Source: Gracilaria vermiculophylla
Taxonomy: Eukaryota > Rhodophyta > Florideophyceae > Gracilariales > Gracilariaceae
Direction: 5' to 3'
Assembly: GCA_019155205.2 (NCBI GenBank)
Contig: JAHNZQ020000277.1
Location: forward strand, 424,190 to 488,189
Length of the DNA: 64,000 nt
Shown here: in pieces, positions 52,532 to 61,176 of the stretch
How the letters are laid out: every line of letters begins with the position of its first letter
How positions within the stretch are numbered: the stretch's first letter is position 1
Notes under the pieces: generated by a model
Databases searched by the model: none
What the model was told of the DNA's origin: nothing
What the model saw: only the letters and a program-made list of their open reading frames with translations
Program-made: the position numbers and the translations under genes

Positions 52532-53245
52532 TCAGCGGCACGCGCCACAGCAGAGACCGAACGGTCTGCCGAAGGCGAGGCGCAGCTGCACACGGCACAC
52601 GGGGTCAGGCGGCGGCGGCGCCTGGCCGGGCGGCGTGCCGCCCTGGCCGGGCGGCGTGCCGCCCACGCCCACGCCTCCGCCGTTGCGCACAGCGTACTGC
52701 TGCACGCTGACGCGCATGTCGTACGACGACGGCGCAGCAGCGCGCGCGACGGGCGGCGGGCCAAAGGCGCCCAGCCCCAACGGCGGCTGGGCGGTGGGCG
52801 GCGGCGTCGAGGCCGGCGGCAGCGGCGGCCCGAACGAGTTACCGTTTCCGTTGCCGTTGCCGTTGCCGTTTCCGTTGCCGTTGCCGTTGTTGAACACGGC
52901 GGCAAGGTTGCGCGCCTTGAGGAAGGAGGACGGGAGCGCAAACTGCTGGGCGACGTAGAACGCGTCGTAGTCGGCGGGGAAGGCGATGGTGCGCAGGAAG
53001 ACGGTCTTGTTGGCGACGTCGACGCCGGTGCACGTCATGGCGTCGCCGCGCTGCGAGTAGCAGCCCTCGTCGGGCGAGCAGATGACGAGCATGGAGATGG
53101 TGGTGGCAGCGGCCGGGTTGATGATCTGCGAGAACTCGGGGCGGTCGCGCTGGCCGGCGGCGGCGCGTGTGGGTGCGGTCGCCAGCACTGCCAGTAGCAG
53201 CAGCGCGGCGGTGGCGGCGGCGGCGGCGGCGGGGCGCGTGTTCAT
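52532..53245 (-). CDS. Secreted low-complexity protein with Asn-Gly repeat
   Basis: 237 aa from the ATG at 53245 (context CACCATGAAC). An Ala/Leu signal peptide (about 1-30, 'TAALLLLAVLATAPTRAAA') is followed by a globular part of about 90 residues with Cys ('MLVICSPDEGCYSQRGDAMT', 'YDAFYVAQQFALPSSFLKAR'), then eight or so Asn-Gly pairs, a Pro-rich spacer, and a C-terminal segment with Cys ('DPVCRVQLRLAFGRPFGLCC'). I recognise no family; a cell-wall or extracellular protein is plausible for a secreted Pro/Asn-Gly-rich chain. A TATA-like 'CTATTTA' lies about 150 bp upstream on the minus strand (near 53393). The region is so GC-rich that other frames are open too; the signal peptide and repeat favour this one. 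Confidence 0.62.
   Translation of the reverse strand: MNTRPAAAAAATAALLLLAVLATAPTRAAAGQRDRPEFSQIINPAAATTISMLVICSPDEGCYSQRGDAMTCTGVDVANKTVFLRTIAFPADYDAFYVAQQFALPSSFLKARNLAAVFNNGNGNGNGNGNGNGNGNSFGPPLPPASTPPPTAQPPLGLGAFGPPPVARAAAPSSYDMRVSVQQYAVRNGGGVGVGGTPPGQGGTPPGQAPPPPDPVCRVQLRLAFGRPFGLCCGACR
52842..52889. repeat. Hexanucleotide (CCGTTG/CCGTTT)n repeat
   Basis: 48 bp of six-base units, eight copies with T/G variation at the last base, coding the Asn-Gly run of the secreted protein on the minus strand. Confidence 0.95.
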
Positions 53246-54301
53246 GGTGCGGGGGGGTGTGGGGCGGTGGGAAACGCGGCGCGGGGGGGCGGAGAGCGCG
53301 GAGCTGAGAGCGGAGAGCAGGCGGCGGGGTGGCGCCGGGAGGCTGGTGAGCGAGCAGTCGGCGGGAGCAGGCGGCGCTGGGCGCAGCGTGTAAATAGGGC
53401 GCGGCGCGGCATGTGGCGCGGCGTGCGGCGCGGCGGCGCGGCGGCGCGCGGCACGGCGTGTAAGCGCGGCGGGCGGCGAAGGTACGGCGACGGCGGTGGC
53501 GGCGCCACGCGGCGGCGCGACTTTGCGAATTCGCGCGCGCGCGCGCACGTGACGGGCGTGACGGGCGTGGCGGGCGTGACGCGGGCGCTTTACGCCTCGT
53601 CATGGTGCGCGCGCCGCGCGCCACGCGCTGCTGCCGGCAGCCGTTTGATGGCGCCTTACAGCGCAGAAGCGCGCGCGCACGCGGGCGCCTCCGCGCCGCG
53701 GCGGCCGCCGCCGCCTGGCGCCGCGCGCGCGCCGCGCCTTTGACGCGCCACGTCAACACGCGTATGAGCGCGGCGCGGCTGAATTGCGCGCGCGCCGCGC
53801 CTCGCCGCAATTACAGCGCCGCGCCGTTAAGAGGCGCGCGGCGCGTCGCGCCGGCCACGGCGGCACCGGCGGTCGCCGCGGCCGCGCGCGGTCGAGCCGG
53901 CCGCGGCGGCCGCGCGCGGTCGCGCCGGCCACGGCGACCGCGGCGGCCGCCGCCGCCGCCGTGGGGACGCGCGCAACGGCTCACTTGATTCGCTGTCGGA
54001 AACGGCCGCGCCGCCACGCCACGCCGCGCCACGCTGCGCCTCGCCACGGCTCGCCACGCCATGCTTCCGCCACGCGTGCCAGCTGGCCACGTCGCCGCCG
54101 ACGTCCCACCGTGGCTGCGCGGCTGCGCCTGAGCCAACTGCGCCCAGCGCGAGCCGCGGGGTGCGCGTCGTAGCGCTGCTGAAAACAAAGCGCCAAAAGC
54201 AAAACAAATCTATCAAAAATGCAATTTCCTCCCCCACCCCCCACCGGCTACTCGTTGTTGCGCACCACGTCTCGAATCTTTTATGCTTCCCCGTAACACA
54301 C
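53246..54301. other. Extremely GC-rich spacer
   Basis: About 1 kb dominated by CG dinucleotides and 'GCGCGC' strings, with internal near-repeats such as 'tcgcgccggccacggcg' near 53850 and 53918 and repeated 'ctcgccacg' units near 54030-54060. It contains the promoter of the Asn-Gly protein gene. All six frames are open in places through lack of AT-rich stop codons, so I assign no gene. Confidence 0.6.
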
Positions 54302-56575
54302 TCACTCCGCAACCGCCGACGCACTGCGCGCCGCCTGCACGCTGTCGTCCATCACGCTCACGTCCGCCTTCACGTCCGGCGGCGACGCCGGCGAGGAGTC
54401 AACCGCCGCCTCCGCCCCGCCGCCCGAGCTCTGCTTCACCGCCTCCACCATCGCCGCGCTCACAATCACCGCCGACGCCCCCGCCCCGAAACATCGCTTC
54501 AGCACCTTCTGCGCCCGCACCGCCGACTCCGCCGCCCGCCGGCTCAGAAAACTCACCACCCACTCGCCCTTGCCCAACTGCTCGGCCCGCTCCGTGTCGT
54601 GGAACGCAGCCGCGGCCACGTCAACCGCCAACGCGTCCTTCGCCCCCCTCACCAGCACCTGCCGCGGCCGGTTGTCCACCCTGTACACGTTCGACGCCGC
54701 CGCGAACCGCTTCATCGCCTCCGCCTTGGCCGGCACCACCGGCTTGGGCTTGAGCTCCTGCTGCACCCTCACCGTCTCCTCCTGGATCGCCGCCAGCTCG
54801 TTCTTCATCTTCATCTTTTCCTCCTCGCTCGCCGTCGCGATCTTGGCGAACATTTCATGCTGCCGCGCCAGAAGCTGCTGTTTCCGCGTCGTCAGCTGCG
54901 CGATGCGCTCATCCTGCTGCCTGCGCAGCTCCGCAATCTGCTCCTTCTTGCGCCGAACGTCCTCCTCCGCCTCCTTCATCTTTCTCTCCTTCTGCTCGGC
55001 CGCCTCCCGAATCTTCTTCCCCTTCTCCGCGTCGTAGCGCCCGCGCTGCTCCGCTGCGCTGCTCCGAGCTTCCGGCCTCGGAGGCGAGCTCGCCGCCTTG
55101 GCCTCCTCCTCGCGCCCCTGCTGCCTCTTCCCTTGTTCATCCTCCACCAGCGTCCCATCATCCGTCAGCCTCAGCCCGGCCTCCGCAAAGTCACTCTCCC
55201 GCGCCCACCGCAGCCGAATGTGACGATTGCCCATCACGGCATCCACCGACGACACCGCGTGCTGCGCCGACTCCCGCCGCTCAAACATAATAAACGCCTT
55301 GTCTGGAGGAAATCTCTGCACGTCCCTCAGTATCCCAAACCGCTGAAAGAACGCGTAGATCGGCCCGATCATCATCTTGTCGTCCGGGATGTGCACCGCG
55401 ATAAGGATGAAATGCTTGTGCTTGCCGTTGGGCGCGTTGCTCGCCCCATTTTGCGCCAAAGCCCTGACATGGTCGCGTGCCCGATAGCCCCCGCGCCCAC
55501 TCCCGCCGCCCGCGCCGCCTCCGCCGCCGACGCCGCCGCCCGCGCCGGCGCCCGCGCCCATGTTCGGCAGCAGAGGCGGCACGGGCGGCAGCATGCCGTG
55601 GAACGGCGGCGGCATCAAGCCCATTTGAGCCACGAGGTTTGGCGGCCAGGGCGGCGGCGCCTTCCCGTTCTGGTCGTAGGGCGGCGGCGCGGCGATCCGC
55701 GCCGCGCGATCGTCCCGTCGCGCGCGGTCGCCGGGCGCGCGCGCGCGCTCAAAGCCGTCGCCCCGCCGCCGCGCGGCGTCGGCGCCGCCGCGCCGGTGCT
55801 TGGCGTCGCGCTCGTCCGCCTCGCGCCGCTCGCGCACGTCGGCGGGCTCCTCGCGCGGCCGCTTCACGCTGCGCGGGCCCAGCCGCTCCCACACGTCGCC
55901 CGCCGCGGCGCGCGGCGCGCGGGGGGGCGCGGCGGGCCGGTCGCGCTCGCGGTCGGCGTCGCGATCGCGCGCGTGGCGCGGCGGCGGGCGCGCTTCGCGC
56001 GAATGCGCTTCGCGCGGATCGCGCGACGGCTTGGGCTCGCGCGCGCGCTGCCGCTTGTGCTGCTCGCGCGGGTCCTCCGCGCGGTCGCCCAGACGCGCCA
56101 TGACGGTCTGCCGCGAGGGGCGGCGCTCGTGGCGATCGGGGCGGCGCGGCGCGGCGTCCGCGCGGTCGGCTTCCGCGCGGCTCTTCTCGGCGCGGTCCCG
56201 GCGCGGCGAGCGGCGGCGCGTCTCGGGTAGCGGCTGGCGCAGCTTGTCGTCGACGGTCGACGGGCGCGCGAGTGGCTGCTGTGCCGCGGCGGGCGGGGCG
56301 CCGTTGGCGGATGCAGCGGGGTCCGGCGAGGAGACGGGCGCCGTAGGGGAGAGGTGTCGCATGAGAGCGTCGACAAAGGCGGCGGCTGCCGAATCGGCGA
56401 GAAAGTCGTGCAAGTCGCGCGTGACCTGAGCGCGAAGGAGTTCGGGGTCCCCATTCTCGGCTTCGCGATTGTTGTCAATGACGGCGTCAATGTACTGGCC
56501 GAGCGCCTCGGCATCGCCCTCAAAGTTGAGCTCCTTGAGCTTGGCGACGGACCAGGCGCGCGCGGAGGCTGCCAT
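54302..56575 (-). CDS. RBM26/RBM27-like RNA-binding protein (PWI-like and RRM)
   Basis: Intronless, 757 aa, ATG at 56575. The N terminus ('VAKLKELNFEGDAEALGQYI' ... 'LHDFLADSAAAAFVDALM') matches the PWI-like helical domain at the start of RBM26/27, nuclear proteins of the poly(A) tail exosome targeting pathway. A long Arg/Asp/Glu-rich disordered part follows, then an RRM at about residues 390-465 ('FILIAVHIPDDKMMIGPIY', 'DKAFIMFERRESAQHAVSSV', 'HIRLRWARESDF'), a coiled coil of about 130 residues ('EEDVRRKKEQIAELRRQQDE'), and a degenerate second RRM-like fold near 630-710. The CCCH zinc finger of animal RBM26/27 is not visible. Start codons of this gene and TRAP-beta are 345 bp apart in opposite directions. 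Confidence 0.78.
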   Translation of the reverse strand: MAASARAWSVAKLKELNFEGDAEALGQYIDAVIDNNREAENGDPELLRAQVTRDLHDFLADSAAAAFVDALMRHLSPTAPVSSPDPAASANGAPPAAAQQPLARPSTVDDKLRQPLPETRRRSPRRDRAEKSRAEADRADAAPRRPDRHERRPSRQTVMARLGDRAEDPREQHKRQRAREPKPSRDPREAHSREARPPPRHARDRDADRERDRPAAPPRAPRAAAGDVWERLGPRSVKRPREEPADVRERREADERDAKHRRGGADAARRRGDGFERARAPGDRARRDDRAARIAAPPPYDQNGKAPPPWPPNLVAQMGLMPPPFHGMLPPVPPLLPNMGAGAGAGGGVGGGGGAGGGSGRGGYRARDHVRALAQNGASNAPNGKHKHFILIAVHIPDDKMMIGPIYAFFQRFGILRDVQRFPPDKAFIMFERRESAQHAVSSVDAVMGNRHIRLRWARESDFAEAGLRLTDDGTLVEDEQGKRQQGREEEAKAASSPPRPEARSSAAEQRGRYDAEKGKKIREAAEQKERKMKEAEEDVRRKKEQIAELRRQQDERIAQLTTRKQQLLARQHEMFAKIATASEEEKMKMKNELAAIQEETVRVQQELKPKPVVPAKAEAMKRFAAASNVYRVDNRPRQVLVRGAKDALAVDVAAAAFHDTERAEQLGKGEWVVSFLSRRAAESAVRAQKVLKRCFGAGASAVIVSAAMVEAVKQSSGGGAEAAVDSSPASPPDVKADVSVMDDSVQAARSASAVAE

Positions 56576-56920
56576 GGCGGAACGCTCACAAGCTCAAAGA
56601 CGCGAAACGGGCGTGGAGGACGCGCGCGAAACTGAGGGTGGCGGAAAAGGGTGCAGAGCGAGGAAGACCGGGTGCGGGGGTGATGGGAGGGGGGGGGGGG
56701 GGACCAAACGCTACGCCGGCGGGGGCGCTTGCGGCTGAAGCGGGGTGCGCTTGGCATTCCAATCGCAATTTGTTTGGGTGTGGCGCGCAAACGCAGCGGC
56801 GGTGTGGCGTGGCGACGTGGACAGCGCGCGCGGTAGTCGGGCGAAGGGCGCTTGATGACGGCCTCGCCGCGCTGAGGCGCTCCCCCGCGAGCGATCGCCG
56901 TGCCGCGCGTGTTGCTCGCG
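56576..56920. promoter_or_regulatory. Bidirectional promoter region with G-run
   Basis: 345 bp between divergent start codons of the RBM26/27-like and TRAP-beta genes. It contains a 14-nt G homopolymer (56689-56702) preceded by further G runs from 56671, able in principle to form a G-quadruplex. Confidence 0.55.
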
Positions 56921-57600
56921 ATGGTACGCGCAGTCCTACCGCTTCGTGCGCGCCTCGCGTTGCTGGGCGCCTTGCTCGCTGCGCTGCTGGCGCCGGCCCG
57001 CGCCGAGCAGCGCACGCCGCAGCGCGCGCTGCTCGCGTTGCATCGCGACATGGATGGCGACCTCGTCGCCTCGCGGAACGTCACAGTCACGTACCACGTT
57101 CACAACGTCGGCTCCACGTACGTTTCCCCTCCCCAGCCGTCTCCCGTCCCGCCCCCCCACTCACTCCGTTTTCGTGCCTTCGATCGCATGCCGCGCCGCT
57201 CTGCAGTCTCGCCCAGCAGGTTTCCCTCAAGGATCTGTCCTTCCCAGCCTCCCGATTCCTCACCTTTGACGCCGTTGCTGCCAAGACGTGGCCTTCCATC
57301 GCGCCCGGCGAATCCCATACGCACCGCCTCGTCGTCGCGCCCCTGCGCGCTGGAGAGCTGTACGTCACCCCTGCCAGTGTCACCTACAAGGACCATGACA
57401 AGCAGCGAGTCACAAGACTCGCCATCGACGATTCCCTGCGTGTTGAGGATCTTTTATCATACAAGCGTCGCACAGACACTCATACCATGGAGTGGTCCCT
57501 ATATGCAGTTGCTTTCATCCTGCTTTGCGTTGCTCCGTATTCCTTCAGCATTTTCTTGCAACGTGCGCTCCATCAGTCTCCCACCAAGAAGAAGCACTAA
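56921..57600 (+). CDS. SSR2: Translocon-associated protein subunit beta (TRAP-beta)
   Basis: Two exons, 56921-57117 and 57207-57600, intron of 89 nt (donor GTACGT, acceptor CTGCAG); 196 aa against about 183 in animals. The join gives 'VHNVGSTLAQQVSLKDLSFP', which aligns without gap to the family's 'YNIGSSAAYDVTLSDDSFP'. Signal peptide to about residue 29 ('LALLGALLAALLAPARA'); one lumenal beta-sandwich ('WPSIAPGESHTHRLVVAPL', 'GELYVTPASVTYKD'); one span near the C terminus ('WSLYAVAFILLCVAPYSFSI') and a short basic cytosolic end ('SPTKKKH') typical of an ER protein. It sits at the Sec61 channel and helps insertion of secretory chains. Another acceptor nearby would change only two or three residues at the join. 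Confidence 0.88.
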
Positions 57601-57920
57601 TCTGTGTTAACACTATTGTAAACATTCAACACAAACGGTCCTTGTCTCTGTCCGAACACCTCATCGCGCCAATAACCTACGTCCCTATCTTTCGCCCTTC
57701 TGCTTTGTTTCGTCTTACGCCGTTTGCGTCATGTCGTGCTTCCATTCTCAGCACATCAGGCAAATCAGTTGAAAAACATTACAACTTCCCTCTCCCTCTT
57801 CCTCAACAGGCACGAAGGCCAATTACACTTCTCTACCGACTACATTTGTAACACAATCGTTCACGTTCGAAAAAAAAAAGTAAACTATGTAAATCTATCC
57901 CCACACTTATATTGACTCCG
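57601..57920. other. Convergent spacer TRAP-beta / CHMP6
   Basis: 320 bp of 3' flanks; a 10-A run at about 57870. Nothing else seen. Confidence 0.45.
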
Positions 57921-58718
57921 CTATACGGCCAGTGCGTGTTCGTCATCGATCATGTTGTCTTTTTGTTCCGCCGCTGGAGTTGGAAAAGGCTCTGGTTGTT
58001 GAGTGGGAACACCCGGAATTCTTTTCACTGCTTCGACAGTGTTTGTTTCCGCTCTTGTCATGTCAAACTCCTTCGCGAGCTTATCCAGTTCCTCTTCCAC
58101 TTGTTCGTCCGTCATCGCATCAGCCTCCTGTTCCATAATCTTTCCTACATACTGCACATATTCCACAGCTTTGTTACTGTCCGCCAACGCGTCGTGCACT
58201 CGCTCGGCGCTCACGTCCTTCGTAATCTCCTTGATCGCCGCTGTTCCCTGCTTCAACGCCTCCACAAACTTGGCGTTGTCTTTCGCTGTGTCTAAAGTAT
58301 CAATCGTTTCCATGACTTGCTTGAGCATAGTTTCGGATTTCAGAATTCTCCTTTGTGCCAGCCTCCGTTTCCGCAAAAGAATTCTTGCCGACGCTTGTTT
58401 TCCTTCTTTCCTCATCCGCAGCGCCAGAAGCGCATCCTGACGCATCACTTCCTCTGACAACGAGATGTTTGTGAGCAGTTTATCGCGCATGTTCTTCACT
58501 TTCAATTCAGCCCGCTCGCGCTCGCCGACGGCCACTACCGGACGAGGGACGCTAACTACTTCACCATCATCTTTTTCCTTGTTCGCCAAGGACTGCAACA
58601 CCTTCTCCGGCTGCTCCGATGCTTTTCTTACAGGCCGTGATGGCTTTAAAGCTTGTCTCTGTTTCGTATCCTCGTAAGGTTGGACAGGAATTTGGTCTTT
58701 AGATTCAAAGCACCCCAT
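57921..58718 (-). CDS. VPS20: ESCRT-III subunit CHMP6/VPS20-like
   Basis: Intronless, 265 aa. It starts 'MGCFES': Gly2 is a myristoylation site and Cys3 a possible palmitoylation site, as expected for CHMP6, which is anchored by myristoyl Gly2. The Snf7 helices run from about residue 70: 'LTNISLSEEVMRQDALLALR', 'KEGKQASARILLRKRRLAQR', 'KQVMETIDTLDTAKDNAKFV', 'DALADSNKAVEYVQYVGKIM', then an acidic C-terminal part with 'DEQVEEELDKLAKEF' as the autoinhibitory/MIM-like end. CHMP6 links ESCRT-II to CHMP4 in multivesicular-body formation. The protein is longer than usual (about 200 aa) because of a polar insert of about 45 residues between the acylated tip and helix 1. Confidence 0.85.
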   Translation of the reverse strand: MGCFESKDQIPVQPYEDTKQRQALKPSRPVRKASEQPEKVLQSLANKEKDDGEVVSVPRPVVAVGERERAELKVKNMRDKLLTNISLSEEVMRQDALLALRMRKEGKQASARILLRKRRLAQRRILKSETMLKQVMETIDTLDTAKDNAKFVEALKQGTAAIKEITKDVSAERVHDALADSNKAVEYVQYVGKIMEQEADAMTDEQVEEELDKLAKEFDMTRAETNTVEAVKRIPGVPTQQPEPFPTPAAEQKDNMIDDEHALAV

Positions 58719-60233
58719 AATGGTTGTCTTGATGTTGGGCTGGAAGGCACCTCGCGTAAACGAGCCCGATTATCGAAAACCCTTCTTGACCAAAACGGAT
58801 CCTTACGCTTCACCTGAATTTCTCCTCTCTTTTCCATGAAAGAGTCTCGCGTAAAGCGGTCGGATCCAACAATGCGACTACTTTAACGTACTCGCCTGAA
58901 TAAAAGTGCAACGTGGTTTGTGATTACGTTATCGAACACCCTTTTCTTTCGGCCCTCAATAAAAAAAAAGATAATTTCTTGCTCATTTCAATTAATTTTA
59001 GGCATGAATGGAGAGCGGAGAGCGCTCATTTCAAGCCCTGGAGACAACAGAATTTCAACCTTCCTCTCTCAGTTTTCTCGTTTGTTGCTCCCTATTTGTT
59101 AAAATAATACGATATGTATTGGTTTGAGCTGAGGATGTCAACTTTAAACTTGAAGGTATTGTTGTCAAAAATGAGCATGCTCGATAAGCTTTCAGTTGCT
59201 CCTCTGCAGTCAAGCAATAATCTCTACATCTTCTTCATTGCATTGCGCAGTAAAGAACCTAGCGTTTCTATTGCTCATGAAAACTTTCTCTTCTTGCTGG
59301 GAACTCTCGGCACTCACATTGATTCTCAATTTAACATTACATATTCCTTCAAAAACAGGTTGTCCAATCTGTTATAGAGCCATTTTAGAGAAACAGCAAA
59401 TACCTCATGACAACCGAATACATTACACTTAGTTTTAGCACGAAAAGACAACTACAATAATATAAATAGTGGCAAACCACTAAGAACTTCAACAGATTTT
59501 TAATGCTTTCGTTCAAGGAACTCATTTGCTAGAGATTGTATAATGGAGAAAATGATTAGCTCACAATATTGAAAATGCGAAAAATACTGACATTCTGCAA
59601 AATGTGGTTCAAATCAATATAAACTCTTTTATATGTAAAGATCGCAAGTAATGAGAATTAGTGCAACAATAGTATTCCCTTTAACGACGGCAAAAAAGAA
59701 CATCGACTCTGAAGAACATAAAATTTAGTAACATGTTCACGAGAGTCGGGGTCTGCGCGAGTGGGGGGAACGACGGCGGACAGTAAGAGTGAGATAGGGA
59801 GCGCGGGCGCATGGTAGCGAGAGAGCGGGCACATCCCCCGGCACCCACTGTCCTGCAGCGCTGGTGGACGACGCGCACCGGATTTGTCTTGTAGAGGAGT
59901 GTATCCATGCAGTGAGTTTTCCAGTAAATAACGAAATTAATGTCAGACCCGGATATACAGTGATCGTCAAAAATATACGTACGGCCACAAAAACCTCCAA
60001 ATGTGCAGATGAGCTTGAAGATTCAATGATGAAACCAATTATTTCTTTACATCGGCATAAATTATTTTCTCGGAGAAGCTCAATTATCTTAATCCTCTAT
60101 AACAAAGTGAGAGAAAAATAACTGAGTTCACTATTCGTCAAAAATAAACGCAAGCATATGTTTTTATAGGCAATACAACAAAACAATAACTTCAATGCTT
60201 CGTTTCCTTACTGTTGGTTTTGATGACTACCAC
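58719..60233. other. AT-rich intergenic region, no gene
   Basis: About 1.5 kb. A GC-richer island at 59740-59880 is open on both strands but without domain. The base composition falls abruptly at about 58.85 kb, the right edge of the GC-rich gene block. Confidence 0.45.
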
Positions 60234-60275
60234 ACAACCATGTGACATGCCATGACAACCATGTGACATGCCATG
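60234..60275. repeat. 21-bp tandem duplication
   Basis: The unit 'acaaccatgtgacatgccat' plus g occurs twice head to tail without mismatch. Confidence 0.92.
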
Positions 60276-60314
60276 GCGAAGAATCATTAAAGGCTGAATA
60301 TCAATTTTTGACCA

Positions 60315-60655
60315 CTATTCTAATAAAACCGGTTTGAGATCATTCACGGTGTCAAACTGCCAACACTTAGCATAACTTCTGTATGCTAAAAGACTCCAAA
60401 GATTTTCGATAGGATTCAAATAAGAAGAGTGTACAGGCCAGTATAGTAACTGATTTTTTTAATTGACCCTGATTTAAACAGTTTTGAAACGTTACTTGAA
60501 GCGTTACCTTTTGAAATATAGCCTGTTATAGATGATGAGTGTCCGTAAAAGGCAGTAAATATGATAGAAAGATCTTCACATATCCTTCAGAACTCAGATT
60601 GTTTTCAAAAATAACCAAAAGACCCTTCCCGAATATATAAAAATAAGCCCACATT
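60315..60655 (-). pseudogene. Decayed Tc1/mariner transposase, C-terminal part
   Basis: Minus-strand conceptual pieces read 'FGKGLLVIFENNLSSEGYVK' and 'IFLSYLLPFT', then in another frame 'ISKGNASSNVSKLFKS', then 'LYWPVHSSYLNPIENLWSLL' and 'FDTVNDLKPVLLE' before a stop at 60315. These are the successive landmarks of a Tc1/mariner DDE domain: 'GKG.L.F.EG', 'QDNA..H', 'WP..SPDLNPIENLW' with the catalytic Glu, and the C-terminal 'TVEELK'. The second catalytic Asp is replaced by Gly in 'KGNASS', and at least one frameshift and one stop are present, so the copy is dead. The upstream part continues on the other side of the inserted PIF/Harbinger element. Confidence 0.7.
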
Positions 60656-60684
60656 AGAGAGTTTCGGCAGCTCAACTGTGAGTA
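60656..60684 (+). repeat. Left terminal inverted repeat
   Basis: Starts AGAGAGTTTCGGCAGC and matches the reverse complement of 63521-63549 over 29 bp with two differences. Preceded by ATT. Confidence 0.88.
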
Positions 60685-61176
60685 GATTGTCGGTAACGTG
60701 GCTTGACACGTATGACACTAGAGATATCTGTGCCTGGCCTACCCACAATTGCTACCGGTAAATCGTTCAGAGAGGTTCTGTACCCGAGACATTTTTGGTG
60801 CAATTTGCTCCACGTGTTCGACAATTCACACCGCTCAAGCTGCTCGGAGTGCCCAGTTTAGGCGGCCACGCGGTAACAGTCCGTCATTGTGAGGAGCGCC
60901 GTCATTACCGTGCCGAGCCGGAGGGTGCAGTGAACGCGTGCAAGAATCTGCCGACCGCCCTTCGTCGTCAGCCGCTTTACGTGCATTGTTTCGCGACACC
61001 ACCCCTCCCCCTTTCTCCCTCCCCCTCCTGCACCGACCTTCAGCCGGCAGAGAGATGGCGACCGGCGAGGCTGGTTCCCCCCCAACCAGGGACCGTCACT
61101 GCCAGCTGAGGCTTGTACCTCTGCTGCGGGAGGCTCTCCCAAAGAGACCGGCGCAGACAGGTCCGACACGGCCGTC

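Noticed and set aside
52839..53810. Arg/Ala-rich minus-strand frame overlapping the Asn-Gly protein
   Set aside because: Stop-poor because of extreme GC; no signal peptide or domain, unlike the overlapping frame that I kept.
54161..56230. 689-codon plus-strand Arg/Leu/His-rich frame
   Set aside because: Antisense to the RBM26/27-like gene, which has recognisable domains in its own frame; the plus-strand product has none.
59737..60000. Minus-strand frame starting with a hydrophobic segment
   Set aside because: Small GC island open on both strands; the hydrophobic start is not followed by any recognisable domain.
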